The notes beneath the pieces were generated by a model that saw only the letters and a list, made by a program, of their open reading frames with translations, had not been told where the DNA came from and ran no database searches. From NCBI GenBank assembly GCA_027310605.1, contig DAIDAN010000002.1:1-29139 (forward strand): DNA of 29,139 bases. The letters run 5' to 3'. This document shows positions 1 through 8,348 of the stretch, piece after piece (position 1 is the first letter of the stretch; every line of letters starts with the position of its first letter). This DNA comes from Candidatus Aenigmatarchaeota archaeon (GTDB taxonomy: Archaea > Aenigmatarchaeota > Aenigmatarchaeia > Aenigmatarchaeales > DAIDAN01). A program made the translations under genes and the position numbers.

Positions 1-374
1 GCAATATTCCTTCGGTGTCGTTCCATCTGAAAGACGGCGCGAAATTCGGGAGCCTGAAGGCGGAAGGAAACAAGATTTTCATAAGCGCGGAAGACTTTAT
101 CGAGATAAAGGAGAAGAAAACGCGCGATTTCGTTCTCGCTTGCTTGCAGGCAAACTCAGAAAAGCTGAAAAAGGCGAAGGACGCGAAAGCCGTCATTTAC
201 AATCTCGAAATCCCGAAAGATGAGGGGTTGATAAAGGAGATTGTAAAAAAAGCTGGCTCTGATAATGCTGGCGCGAAAGAAAAAATTGAGCAGCTTGAGA
301 ATGATATAAACGAATTAGTTTACGAACTGTACGGGATAACGAAGGAGGAGAGGAAGATTATAGAGGAGGCTTGA
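1..374 (+). CDS. C-terminal fragment of a restriction-modification DNA methylase (Eco57I/type IIG-like)
   Basis: The reading frame is open from the window edge, so the gene is cut at its 5' end and only about 123 C-terminal residues are seen. The tail is lysine- and glutamate-rich and ends in a coiled helix followed by an ELVYELYGIT motif and a run of acidic residues. That ending is typical of the specificity or C-terminal region of Eco57I-like and type IIG adenine-specific methylase/endonuclease proteins, where I recall the ending 'DxxVYxLYGLT(E/D)EE'. No catalytic motif (NPPY) lies in the visible part, so the assignment rests on the tail alone. An in-frame GTG at 15 exists but is very unlikely to be the start. 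The gene converges on the membrane protein gene downstream. Confidence 0.6.
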   Translation, partial: NIPSVSFHLKDGAKFGSLKAEGNKIFISAEDFIEIKEKKTRDFVLACLQANSEKLKKAKDAKAVIYNLEIPKDEGLIKEIVKKAGSDNAGAKEKIEQLENDINELVYELYGITKEERKIIEEA

Positions 375-393
375 ATTTCTGAAAGAAGATATT

Positions 394-999
394 TTATCGA
401 TTATTTACAGAAACATTTAATTCAATCTTATATTCTGTATATTTACCTAAAAACACTCCAACAGCAGTAAAGAATAAAACTAAAGTCCACGAAAGCCAAT
501 TCTCATTAAAGTGAAATATTATATTTATTTGTGGAACTAAAAAATTCACTGAAGCAAATAACATAAAAATAGAATTAAATATATAGCTAGAGATCTTTTC
601 TACAGCCTTTCCGAGAAAAATCTTATTTGTATCTTTCGATAAAGTTATGAATAATGATGCTATGAATCCTATTATCAGCGCAGCTATAGACATGGAATCA
701 ATATTCAGTTGAATCATTACCTTTCGCCATCCTAAGAAAACAAAGAGAATCATTGTTAAAAAAAGACCTGATAACCAGTATTTGCTTCCACTATGAGATT
801 TATTAAATAATAACGAAGTATAATAACCTGCTGCTACACCAAACAAGAGAATAAATATTGTTCTTATTACGGCATTTTCAAAAATACTTGTTAAAGGTAT
901 GAGATTTTGGCTCTGAAAAAGCACACCTATAAAAATGATAATTACTGCTATAGAAATGCCAGCTCCAATTGTAAAAATGTTATTTTTATCCATATTCAT
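394..999 (-). CDS. Unrecognised six-helix membrane protein, AT-rich
   Basis: I do not recognise the family. The protein of about 201 residues is strongly hydrophobic, with about six predicted transmembrane helices near residues 8-29, 44-65, 76-92, 104-122, 138-158 and 168-187, separated by short polar loops. Its base composition is clearly more AT-rich than most flanking genes, with heavy use of ATA and AAA codons, which suggests recent acquisition or relaxed codon selection. I prefer the ATG at 999 over the GTG directly before it because GTGAGT precedes it as a weak ribosome binding site; the ATG at 993 is also possible. A TTTAAATA-like promoter lies on the same strand near 1030-1045. It stands alone, between a restriction-modification gene and a DUF192 gene. 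Confidence 0.7.
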   Translation of the reverse strand: MNMDKNNIFTIGAGISIAVIIIFIGVLFQSQNLIPLTSIFENAVIRTIFILLFGVAAGYYTSLLFNKSHSGSKYWLSGLFLTMILFVFLGWRKVMIQLNIDSMSIAALIIGFIASLFITLSKDTNKIFLGKAVEKISSYIFNSIFMLFASVNFLVPQINIIFHFNENWLSWTLVLFFTAVGVFLGKYTEYKIELNVSVNNR

Positions 1000-1114
1000 C
1001 ACTCACGTTTTGTATTCATTCTTATTTAATAGTATTTAAAAGATTCTACTGTTACTGCCGATTAATTCGCTAATAACCGAATGGCGTATTTTGTGAAAAT
1101 AAAGAAGTATTACA

Positions 1115-1564
1115 TCATTCAATCCTCACTCCATCTCCAACCTCTATCCCGTTCCTTTCAGCGAACCCTGCGTTCACTTCAACAACATATTTTGCGGGCG
1201 CCGCAGAAACATAAAGCGGGCAATACTCGGAACAAGGCTGCGCGTTCTCCGCGATGTTCACGACCGTAAAGTTTTCGGAGATAAAAATAATGTCCAGCGG
1301 AATAAGAGTGTTCTTCATCCAAAAGCGCAATTGCTGCGGTGTTTCAAAGATAAACAGCATTCCGTAATCCTGCGGCAGACTCCGCACGAACATCAATCCC
1401 TTCTCGCGAAGGTAAGGCGTGCCAGCGACTTCCGCTGTTATTGTGCTCTTTCCTGAAAAAGATACTAAAACATTCTTTTCTTTTGGCGGGGACAAGATTA
1501 AGAGAATTAGGATTACCGCAACCAAGACAAGCAGCTTATTTCCCGCATTTCCTTCCATTTTCAT
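1115..1564 (-). CDS. DUF192 family membrane-anchored protein
   Basis: The protein has 149 residues. Residues 9-24 form one hydrophobic N-terminal helix (signal anchor), and the rest is a DUF192 domain (COG1430). The family signature is visible: a GLMFVRSLP stretch, then GMLFIFE, then FWMKNTLIPLDIIF. The domain is a small beta-barrel of unknown biochemical role, usually exported or membrane-tethered. The start lies 29 bases inside the 3' end of the subtilase gene on the same strand, so the two are probably co-transcribed and translationally coupled; AAAGGT is a possible binding site before the ATG. Both products face outside the cell, so they may act together at the cell surface, but this is inference. 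Confidence 0.85.
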   Translation of the reverse strand: MKMEGNAGNKLLVLVAVILILLILSPPKEKNVLVSFSGKSTITAEVAGTPYLREKGLMFVRSLPQDYGMLFIFETPQQLRFWMKNTLIPLDIIFISENFTVVNIAENAQPCSEYCPLYVSAAPAKYVVEVNAGFAERNGIEVGDGVRIE

Positions 1565-4500
1565 ACTTCTTACCTTTCTTGCTCCAATAGAAAATTATTG
1601 CGGCCGCGGCTGCCGCGGCAAATATGGGGGTAATTATAATAAACAGGCTTTCAGGCTGCGCTTGCTGTCCGGCTCCGCTGATAGCCGTTTCATTGACTGC
1701 TGTTATGTTGCTTTTCTCTTTCACGACAGGCTCGCCTGTTATCGCAAAAACCGAAAATCCCGGAAGAACAGACTTGAAGAAAACCTTCCCGGAATCCTCG
1801 CCTGTCTTTGAGGTGTCCAGCTTCTGCCAGCCGTTCGAATACCTGTTAAGAGATATGCTGCTTTCATTGATATTGTTATCCGCTACCCATGACTTGTTCA
1901 CGAAAAACCTTATGGCAGTCCTGTTCAGGCTTGCAAGATTCTCGCCTTCTATGCTTATGAAATTATAGACTTTGCCCGAGGGCAAAGGCTTCGCTATCGT
2001 CTTGGGATATTCTATTTTAATTTCCGCATTATCTAAAATATTTTTGGATTCTATTTCAATCTCCTCCAGCGTGTTGTTGAGCTGTATCCTTACTGCCTTT
2101 CCCGCGGCAAGGTTTGAGATGTCCGCGGTTGTCGCGCCGTCCGAAGAGCTGACTGTTATTTTTTCCGCAATCAAAACTTGCGCGACAGACGGCCCTCCGC
2201 CGCCGCTCCCGGGAGACGCGGAGCCGGACGAGCAAGCCTGCGTTTGTGCCGATGCCTGGCATTGGTATGCGGGAGGATTGCAACTGTATACGGTTCTTGA
2301 CTGCGAGCCGCCGGAACAGGAGGACCAGCCGCTGTCCGCCGGACATGCTGGACATAAGCCAAGATAATATGTTAACGAGCTTGCCGTGTAGTTCTCATCT
2401 CCGGAAAAGCCTGCGGTAATGTTGTAGACGGATGAGACATTAAGATTTGTTGTATTAGTAGTGTTGTATGCGTTCCCAACACTGCTCGCTATCAATTCGG
2501 GCGAACCGCTGAAGTTCGCAAAGATTGTCATGTTTTTTCCGGATATATTCAGGAGCGCAGTGATGTTTGCTGTCTGGCCTGCCGTATATGTTGCATTGTT
2601 CTCCGTCCCGTTCAGGAACAGCCTTGAGAGCGAAGCCGCCTGAACTATCTGATATGAAAGATTTTGCGAAGAGTTCCAGTTGTTCATGCTGTCGTTCGCA
2701 AGCCAGCGGTATGTGTAATTCTTAATGGAAAGATTTGAAAATGTGTAGTAAAATTCCTTGCTTGAGTTGTAAGAGCCGCTCCCGCTGAAAGCCGCGACCG
2801 TAAAGTTTGTCAGGCTTGTCGCGTTGCCGAATTCAAGAAAAACCGCGGACATGTTTGTCTCATCCAGCAAGGTGATGTTGAACTGGTATGGCAAGCCATA
2901 GACGGCAGGCGAGGCAGGATATGTCTTGTTGCTGGAAAATATCGGCGGCGTGTTGTCAATACTTATGAACCGCGCAACGGTCTGCGATGTGAAATTTTGA
3001 GTCTGGTTGTAGAATGCGGTGATGTTGAAAATTGTTCCTGCAGTTCCTGTATAAGCGGAAAGGTTGTAGATTGGCGGCAGCGTGTTGTTCGCAAGAGAAT
3101 TATCTCTGTAAAGCGAGACATTGCCTTCCCCCGCAGCCGCAACAGTCGTATTCACGAAATCACCGGAAGCTATCGTAAAGTTTCCCGCGGAATCGTTCAG
3201 GAGAACCGTAATGTTCGGAACTGTTCGGACAACAGAATAGTTCCATTTGTCGCTGGAATTCCATTTTCCGGAAGTGTCGTTTGCGAACCAGCGGTAAGAG
3301 AAATTCCCGACAGGCAGGCCAGAGACATTAGCGGCGAAAATGTTTCCGTATGCTGTTATGTTCCCTTTTTTGTAGCTGTAATTTGCTGCGTTAAACTCAA
3401 ACACAGCTTCATCCACGGCAAAGTCATCAGTCCAAGTGATGTTGAAGGAATAGTTTCCGTTCCTGCTGTAATTCGCGGGAGAAGAAGGGTAGGTTGTATT
3501 TGAAAACCATTGCGGCGGATAAGCGCCGGAAAAAATATTCAAGTCGGAAGCGATGTAAAATTTCTGCGAGCCCGAGACGCCCGTGCCGTTCACATAAATA
3601 TTCCAAGTCCCGTTGCTCGCGTTCCTTAAAAAGATCTGCTCCGCTGTGTCGTTCCTGTCCGCCCCGGCGGTAAAGTTGTCGGTGCCGTTCCCGACAATCA
3701 AGTCAAGGTTGTTGTAGGCTGTGCTGTTCTCGCCCCAGACAAGCGCGATAGAGGCGTTCGAGTTTGTAATGTTGAAAGAGAGAAGCTTTTGCTGCCCCTG
3801 AGTTATTGTGCCGTTTGAGGTGAAGTTTATAATTTGCAGCGACTTGTAGGCGTCAAGCCTGCCGGAGCCGTAATAGCTGTTCCTATAAGGCGCGCCGTTT
3901 TTTGTGAAACCGTCCGCTTCCATCCCGCTCGTGTTTGCCGCGGCGAACAGGATTGCCTTAACCCGCTCCGGTTCCGGAAAGTATCCGAAAGTCCTGTTGT
4001 ACTGCTCCATTACAAGAGCTGCAACGCCGGAGACGAAAGGCGTTGCCTGAGATGTTCCTCCTCCAGTTGCATAATTTCCATTATTGTATGTTGAATTTAT
4101 CCATATCCCCGGAGCAACCAAGTCAGGCTTTGTCCTGTTGTCGTCTGTTGCGCCGCGGCTGCTGAAATATGTGGCTCTGTCAACGGTGCCGGAAAGCGCG
4201 AAGCTGCTGTTCACGGAGCCGACTGCCAGCGCCCTTTTTGCGCATGCGGGGCTTGCTATCGTGCCGTTTCCCGGTCCGCTGTTTCCCGCGGCAACAACAA
4301 CAAGAACCCCCTGCTCGGTGGCGTTGTCAACCGCTGCGGAAAGCCCGCTGTCATCATAACAGCTTGTGATGGTTCCGCCAAGGCTCATCGAGATTATTTT
4401 CGCTTTGTTTTGGATTGACCATTCTATGCCGCTTATTATGTCTGTTGTTGTTCCCAAGCCCGTTGAGTTCAGGACTTTGACGGCGAAAAGGGAGGCGTTG

Positions 4501-5129
4501 GCGGCAACGCCCCTTCCATATGAGGCATTACCTTTCCCTGCGGCTATGCCAGCGACATGCGTGCCGTGCCCCTCGTCGTCGGCTGCATTGTTTGACTGTG
4601 CGGAGCCTTGGCAGCAGTTGCCCGGCGGGACATTGCAAAAGCATTTTTGTTGGATTATCCTGTTCGGGCTCTGGAATTCCGTGTGGTTGAAAATTCCCGT
4701 GTCAAGAATTGAAATGTTCACGTTCGTCCCGTTCAATCCGAAATCTGTTGAGGCGTAATCAGCCCTTATCAACGGTATCGCTTCCAGCCTTTGTATGTAA
4801 AATATTTTTTCCTTCTCTATCCTTTCCACTTCCGGGAGGCTCGCTATCCGCTCCAGACTGCTTATCGGGACAGACATCGAGACAGCCTGTATTATCGAGA
4901 ATTTTTTCTTCACCTTTCCATAGCCTTCCAGATTCTTGTCGCCTGTCATTACAATGACCTCCGCGTCCTCCTGCTTTGAAAGCGCGGAGAAAGCGCCGTT
5001 CTGCTTCTCAACCTTCTCCCTGAGTTCGCTGTCCAGCTTGTCCTTCCACTTTTCGTCAGGCTTTGCGTAGGCAGAGCTTAAAAGTATTAGCGCAACGAGG
5101 AGCACAGAAACAAAAAATATTTTTCTCAT
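1536..5129 (-). CDS. Secreted subtilisin-like serine protease with PGF-pre-PGF module and C-terminal anchor
   Basis: This is a 1197-residue S8 family protease. Residues 1-22 form a signal peptide and 55-122 look like an inhibitor I9-type propeptide. The catalytic domain (about 130-430) keeps Asp143 in ILDTGI, His188 in GHGTHVAG, oxyanion Asn283 in AAGNSGP and Ser360 in GTSQATP. The next ~500 residues contain Ig-like repeats; at least two share a TYPxSPAxY opening and a YRW(F/L)AND close. They are very rich in N-x-S/T sequons, suggesting dense N-glycosylation. A Cys-rich, thrombospondin-like stretch (926-970) precedes a Gly/Ser linker. Residues ~985-1131 match the PGF-pre-PGF domain (RYSNGW..L.T, then LPGFSVFAI). 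A helix at ~1161-1182 with a basic tail anchors the protein. A TATA-like CTTATATC lies about 20 bases upstream, so the leader is very short. Confidence 0.95.
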   Translation of the reverse strand: MRKIFFVSVLLVALILLSSAYAKPDEKWKDKLDSELREKVEKQNGAFSALSKQEDAEVIVMTGDKNLEGYGKVKKKFSIIQAVSMSVPISSLERIASLPEVERIEKEKIFYIQRLEAIPLIRADYASTDFGLNGTNVNISILDTGIFNHTEFQSPNRIIQQKCFCNVPPGNCCQGSAQSNNAADDEGHGTHVAGIAAGKGNASYGRGVAANASLFAVKVLNSTGLGTTTDIISGIEWSIQNKAKIISMSLGGTITSCYDDSGLSAAVDNATEQGVLVVVAAGNSGPGNGTIASPACAKRALAVGSVNSSFALSGTVDRATYFSSRGATDDNRTKPDLVAPGIWINSTYNNGNYATGGGTSQATPFVSGVAALVMEQYNRTFGYFPEPERVKAILFAAANTSGMEADGFTKNGAPYRNSYYGSGRLDAYKSLQIINFTSNGTITQGQQKLLSFNITNSNASIALVWGENSTAYNNLDLIVGNGTDNFTAGADRNDTAEQIFLRNASNGTWNIYVNGTGVSGSQKFYIASDLNIFSGAYPPQWFSNTTYPSSPANYSRNGNYSFNITWTDDFAVDEAVFEFNAANYSYKKGNITAYGNIFAANVSGLPVGNFSYRWFANDTSGKWNSSDKWNYSVVRTVPNITVLLNDSAGNFTIASGDFVNTTVAAAGEGNVSLYRDNSLANNTLPPIYNLSAYTGTAGTIFNITAFYNQTQNFTSQTVARFISIDNTPPIFSSNKTYPASPAVYGLPYQFNITLLDETNMSAVFLEFGNATSLTNFTVAAFSGSGSYNSSKEFYYTFSNLSIKNYTYRWLANDSMNNWNSSQNLSYQIVQAASLSRLFLNGTENNATYTAGQTANITALLNISGKNMTIFANFSGSPELIASSVGNAYNTTNTTNLNVSSVYNITAGFSGDENYTASSLTYYLGLCPACPADSGWSSCSGGSQSRTVYSCNPPAYQCQASAQTQACSSGSASPGSGGGGPSVAQVLIAEKITVSSSDGATTADISNLAAGKAVRIQLNNTLEEIEIESKNILDNAEIKIEYPKTIAKPLPSGKVYNFISIEGENLASLNRTAIRFFVNKSWVADNNINESSISLNRYSNGWQKLDTSKTGEDSGKVFFKSVLPGFSVFAITGEPVVKEKSNITAVNETAISGAGQQAQPESLFIIITPIFAAAAAAAIIFYWSKKGKKYENGRKCGK

Positions 5130-5191
5130 GCTTTAGGATTGGTTTGGCTTGATATAAGTTTTCGCTGACGGAAGCTTTCTTTCCAAACATC

Positions 5192-5199
5192 TTTAAATA
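5192..5199 (+). promoter_or_regulatory. TATA box for eS6 transcript with a long leader
   Basis: TTTAAATA fits the archaeal TATA consensus. Initiation about 25 bases downstream would leave a leader of roughly 115 nt before the eS6 start at 5338. The leader contains an ATG-TGA start-stop pair near 5228 and a 28-codon open frame from about 5261 that overlaps the eS6 start. No riboswitch or box C/D fold was convincing. Confidence 0.5.
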
Positions 5200-5337
5200 G
5201 GTTTTAATGCAAGAAGCTTTTGCCCGGATGTGAGCGCTGATTGAGCAAAAAGCAAAATTGATGCGTTATCTGGGGAGACAGTTTAATATGAATTGCACGA
5301 GCAACTATATTACATTCCTGTTAAGAGGCAGTTTTTT

Positions 5338-5757
5338 ATGGCGGTAAAGATTGTGATTTCAGAGCCGAAGACGAGAAAAGCGTTCCAGGTGGAGAAGGAG
5401 GTTCCAACACTAATCGGATTGAAAATCGGGGAAATCTTTGACGGCGCTGCAGTCGGGCTTTCTGACTTTAAGCTGCAGATAACAGGCGGCTCCGACAGGG
5501 AAGGCTTCCCGATGCGCCCCGACCTGGTTGGCGAGATGCGAAAGAAGATTTTGCTCTCTTCCGGTCCCGGATACAAGCCTGAGAAAAAAGGAATAAGGAG
5601 AAGGAAGTATGTGCGCGGCAACACAATCTCCGACGCGACCGCGCAGCTGAACTGCAAGATTGTCGAGGGCGACGGCAACATCGCGGATATTCTCGGGATA
5701 AAGCCGAAGGAGAAAATGGAAAAGCCAAAAGAGGAAAAGAAGGAAGGGAAGAAATAA
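5338..5757 (+). CDS. rps6e: 30S ribosomal protein eS6 (S6e)
   Basis: This is a small-subunit ribosomal protein of 139 residues, close to the usual 125-140 in archaea. Family features visible are the FGxxVG-like core (here IFDGAAVGL), the GGSDREGFPMRPDL motif and the GIRRRKYVRGNTIS motif. The tail after about residue 115 is rich in Lys and Glu. I chose the ATG at 5338 (MAVKIVIS) over the TTG at 5293 because the family begins just before the first beta strand and the extra 15 residues do not look like eS6. It is followed by aIF2 gamma on the same strand, a gene order known from many archaea. Confidence 0.96.
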   Translation: MAVKIVISEPKTRKAFQVEKEVPTLIGLKIGEIFDGAAVGLSDFKLQITGGSDREGFPMRPDLVGEMRKKILLSSGPGYKPEKKGIRRRKYVRGNTISDATAQLNCKIVEGDGNIADILGIKPKEKMEKPKEEKKEGKK

Positions 5758-5868
5758 TAATCTCGTTCTTGCCTTGCGTTTTCCTTCTTTTTTACCAATC
5801 CTAACTTGTTTCTCTGTTTTAAAGAAACATATTTAAGCCTTCCAGAAGTGATTATGATATTGATTTTT

Positions 5869-7086
5869 ATGGCAGAAAAAACTGATGATAAAAAAAACGC
5901 AGAGGAAACGGACGAGCGCCTTCTTCCCGAGTTCAACCTGATAACGCTCGGGCATGTTGACCACGGGAAAACCACATTGACGCAGGCGCTGAGCGGAAAA
6001 TGGACGGACACGCACAGCGAAGAGTTGAAGCGCGGCATCACGCTGCGGCTCGGCTACGCGGATGTGACGGTTTATCATTGCGCGAAAGATGATATTTTTT
6101 CTTCGAGCGAAAGATGCCCGCGCTGCATGGAAAAGTGCGTGCCCGTCAGGACTTTCTCGATAGTTGACGCGCCCGGGCACGAGACGCTCATGGCTACGGT
6201 GCTCGCCGGGACCGCGATAGCGGACGGCGCGCTGCTCCTGATAGCGGCGAACGAGGGGATACAGGCGCAGACGCGCGAGCATCTCGCGGTGCTGAACATC
6301 TCGGGAATAAAAAACATAATCATCGTGCAGAACAAGATTGACCTCGTGAACGAGGAGCAGGCGCTGAAAAACTACAGGGAGATAAAGGAGCTGGTGAAGG
6401 GAACGGTCGCGGAAAACGCTCCCATAATTCCGGTCTCGGCGCAGCAAAAGCTTAATATTGACGCGCTCCTCGCGGCGATAAACAGGATGCCGAAGCGCTC
6501 AAGGGAGGAAGGCGCCCCGAAATTTTTCGCGGTCAGGAGCTTTGACATAAACAAGCCGGGCACCGAGATAGGAAAGCTTTCCGGCGGAATTCTCGGCGGC
6601 TCGATCGTGAGCGGTTCTTTCAGCATAGGCGATGACATCGAGATAAAGCCAGGCGCGAAAAGAAACAGCAAGTGGGAAACGCTGAAAACGAAAATAGTCG
6701 GATTGCAAAAGGCGGGAAGGAATCTGGAAAAGGCCGGCGCAGGGGGGCTTGTCGGACTGCTCACCTCGCTCGACCCTTCGCTGACGAAATCGGACTCGCT
6801 CGCGGGAAGCGTTGTCAGCCTTCCGGACGGCAAGGGCATGGAAGTGAAAAGCGAGCTGAACTTGAAGATAAATTTTTTTGACAAGGCACAGAAAAAACTT
6901 TCAACAGGCGAGCCGCTCGTGATTGTATGCGGAGTCGCGAGAACCGTCGGAGCTGTGGCTTCCGTAGGCAAGACCGTTGCAGTGAAGCTGAAGCTTCCCG
7001 TCTGCGCAAGCGCGGGCGACCGCGTGGCAATCTCGCGCCAGATTCAGAACAGGTGGAAGCTAGTGGGGCACGGGACTGTCGTATAA
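5869..7086 (+). CDS. eif2g: Translation initiation factor 2 subunit gamma (aIF2 gamma)
   Basis: This is the GTPase subunit of aIF2, which delivers initiator Met-tRNA to the small ribosomal subunit. It has 405 residues, the normal length. The GTPase motifs are present: GHVDHGKT (28-35), RGIT (55-58), DAPGH (100-104) and NKID (155-158). A zinc knuckle typical of the gamma subunit uses Cys71, Cys83, Cys86 and Cys90. Two beta-barrel domains follow. I chose the ATG at 5869 (MAEK) because it has TGAT four bases upstream and because the N-terminal extension from 5806 is hydrophobic and unlike the family. An ATTTAA-type TATA element near 5830 suggests its own short-leader transcript. Confidence 0.97.
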   Translation: MAEKTDDKKNAEETDERLLPEFNLITLGHVDHGKTTLTQALSGKWTDTHSEELKRGITLRLGYADVTVYHCAKDDIFSSSERCPRCMEKCVPVRTFSIVDAPGHETLMATVLAGTAIADGALLLIAANEGIQAQTREHLAVLNISGIKNIIIVQNKIDLVNEEQALKNYREIKELVKGTVAENAPIIPVSAQQKLNIDALLAAINRMPKRSREEGAPKFFAVRSFDINKPGTEIGKLSGGILGGSIVSGSFSIGDDIEIKPGAKRNSKWETLKTKIVGLQKAGRNLEKAGAGGLVGLLTSLDPSLTKSDSLAGSVVSLPDGKGMEVKSELNLKINFFDKAQKKLSTGEPLVIVCGVARTVGAVASVGKTVAVKLKLPVCASAGDRVAISRQIQNRWKLVGHGTVV

Positions 7087-7102
7087 AAAAGAGGTGATAA
7101 GA

Positions 7103-7336
7103 TTGAAATATGATGTAAAAAATAATTATAAAAATCGAGAGCCTGTTTGGGATGTCTTGCAATATCTTGAAAAGATTTTTATAATCCAGACAAAAATTGA
7201 GCCTGCTTTATCCCTGTTTAAAGAAGAGCTTGACAAAATAGATAATGACCCAAAAAGAAGGGAAGAAGGAGAAAGGCTGCACAAAGCACTCAGTCATATT
7301 GACTGGCGAGACTATTATCGGCCGTTCACAATATGA
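7103..7336 (+). CDS. Small unrecognised protein between aIF2 gamma and PIN protein
   Basis: I do not recognise this 77-residue protein. It is charged and helical, with motifs EPALSLFKEEL and EEGERLHKAL, and ends in an aromatic patch (HIDWRDYYRPF). The start is probably the TTG at 7103, because a nearly complete Shine-Dalgarno (GAGGTGAT, 7091-7098) sits five bases upstream; the GTG at 7094 lies inside that site. It is AT-richer than its neighbours and sits between two genes that are usually adjacent in archaea, so it may be an insertion. An antitoxin-like role next to a PIN protein was considered, but the PIN protein looks like the housekeeping type. Confidence 0.65.
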   Translation: MKYDVKNNYKNREPVWDVLQYLEKIFIIQTKIEPALSLFKEELDKIDNDPKRREEGERLHKALSHIDWRDYYRPFTI

Positions 7337-7365
7337 TTTTTATTCTTTCAATTTCAATTATTCCT

Positions 7366-7764
7366 ATGAAAATCGCGATTGACACTAACATCTTCATCTA
7401 CGCGGCGCGGTTCAAGCTGGACATTTTTTCGCAGCTTTCGGGAAATGAAATCTTCACGACAGAATCAGTTGTCGGCGAGCTGGAAAAGATAAGCGCCGGG
7501 AAGTCGCGCGACGCGAAAGCAGCCGCGCTCGCGCTGCATATTCTTGAAAAAAAAGCTCTTGAAAAACAAGCGGAAAACAAGATAAAAATAATGCGCTCGA
7601 AAACAACGAATGCGGATGATGAGCTATTGGAGCTTGGCAGGAGCGGATATGTGATAATCACGCAGGACAAGGAGTTGCTGGCAAGGCTGAAATCCGCGGG
7701 CTGCGCTTTCGGCTATATAAAACAAAAAAAGTATTTCGCGTTAGAAGGTTCGAAAAGCATATAA
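7366..7764 (+). CDS. PIN domain ribonuclease of the archaeal Fcf1-like group
   Basis: The protein of 132 residues is a single PIN domain, a metal-dependent RNase fold. The acidic active-site residues can be seen: Asp6 in IAIDTN, Glu38 in VVGELEK, Asp84/Asp85 in NADDEL and Asp101 in ITQDKEL. This pattern and length fit COG1412, whose eukaryotic relative Fcf1/Utp24 acts in rRNA processing. In many archaea this gene follows aIF2 gamma, as here after one small inserted gene. The ATG at 7366 is chosen because the PIN fold starts there; the upstream ATG at 7333 would add 11 hydrophobic residues. No clear ribosome binding site is present. A VapC-type toxin is less likely since no typical VapB partner is next to it. 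Confidence 0.85.
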   Translation: MKIAIDTNIFIYAARFKLDIFSQLSGNEIFTTESVVGELEKISAGKSRDAKAAALALHILEKKALEKQAENKIKIMRSKTTNADDELLELGRSGYVIITQDKELLARLKSAGCAFGYIKQKKYFALEGSKSI

Positions 7765-7779
7765 GCGTTAGAAAATATT

Positions 7780-7875
7780 AAAATTACGGATAAAAACGGT
7801 TTTCGTTTTAAGAAATACGAATAAAAACATACCACACGAAATCGCCGAATGAAAAACGTAAAATAAAAATTCAAT
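7780..7875 (+). repeat. Intergenic repeat family 2, copy upstream of eL34
   Basis: The core AAAACGGTTTTCG lies at 7793-7805 and is followed by an A-rich stretch and CGCCGAATGAAAA. The same order of blocks recurs at 8347-8455, directly upstream of eL14, and in weaker form upstream of 16378 and 27426. The copy ends with AATTCAATCCATACCGTGATTTT just before the eL34 ATG, so its distal end carries the ribosome binding site. Confidence 0.6.
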
Positions 7876-7890
7876 CCATACCGTGATTTT

Positions 7891-8148
7891 ATGCAAAGAC
7901 GGTTGCGCTCTGCAAGCATGAAAAAGACAAGGGTTCGCGTCCCTTCCGGCACAGTGATGCGCTTCAGGAGGAAGAAGCCGAACTATATGCAGTGCGGAAG
8001 CTGCGGCGCGAAGATGGTCAGGAAAAGGCTGAGGCAGTCCGGCGTCGCAAAGCTCTCGAAAATCGGGAAGCGCCCGGAAAGGCCGCTGCCGCACCTTTGC
8101 CCGGGCTGCATGCGCGAGCAGATGAAAATGAGAGCGAGGGGATTGTGA
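7891..8148 (+). CDS. rpl34e: 50S ribosomal protein eL34 (L34e)
   Basis: This is a large-subunit ribosomal protein of 85 residues. The family pattern is visible: RVPSGTVMRFRRKKPNY at the N-terminus, a zinc ribbon made of CGSCG and CPGCM, and the KRPERP motif before the second Cys pair. The ATG at 7891 is preceded by GTGATTTT, the local Shine-Dalgarno type. In many archaea eL34 is followed by cytidylate kinase and eL14; here only two tiny open frames lie between eL34 and eL14, so the kinase has been lost or moved. The copy of repeat family 2 immediately upstream may carry its promoter. Confidence 0.95.
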   Translation: MQRRLRSASMKKTRVRVPSGTVMRFRRKKPNYMQCGSCGAKMVRKRLRQSGVAKLSKIGKRPERPLPHLCPGCMREQMKMRARGL

Positions 8149-8268
8149 ATGTTTTATCAAAATGTTTTTGAATCTTTAATGAAGTCATATCTAACTGAAA
8201 TTGAAAGAAAAGCAAATGCAAAAAAATCAATATATAATTTGCAGTTCAGGACTTATGTTTTAAAATGA
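8149..8268 (+). CDS. Possible 39-residue small protein after eL34
   Basis: An ATG follows the eL34 stop codon directly, with GAGGGGATT about six bases upstream as a possible ribosome binding site. The 39-residue product is lysine-rich and mixed aromatic (it begins MFYQNVFESL and ends FRTYVLK). I do not recognise it. The next small frame overlaps its stop in an ATGA arrangement, which favours real coupled translation. It could instead be a decayed remnant of the gene that once separated eL34 and eL14. Confidence 0.35.
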   Translation: MFYQNVFESLMKSYLTEIERKANAKKSIYNLQFRTYVLK

Positions 8269-8348
8269 AAGGCGAGAAAGATGTGCAGTTGGAAAGCTGC
8301 CGAAGAAAATATAAGGATATGGAAAGAAAAGCAGCAAAACTATTATAG
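8265..8348 (+). CDS. Possible 27-residue peptide overlapping the preceding frame
   Basis: The ATG overlaps the previous stop as ATGA. The 27-residue product is highly charged (begins MKGEKDVQLES, ends RKAAKLL). No family is recognised and there is no independent ribosome binding site. It may be a remnant rather than a gene. Confidence 0.2.
   Translation: MKGEKDVQLESCRRKYKDMERKAAKLL

Noticed and set aside
5228..5347. A possible box C/D RNA or upstream peptide in the eS6 leader
   Set aside because: CTGA and TGATG motifs occur but the spacing does not fit a C/D fold. The 28-codon frame overlapping the eS6 start has no ribosome binding site.
5310..6041. A 243-codon minus-strand frame
   Set aside because: It lies opposite eS6 and the start of aIF2 gamma, and its Ser/Pro/Phe-rich composition is typical of an antisense shadow.
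7103..7764. A toxin-antitoxin pair formed by the small gene and the PIN gene
   Set aside because: The PIN protein fits the conserved Fcf1-like group found next to aIF2 gamma, and the small protein has no known antitoxin DNA-binding motif.
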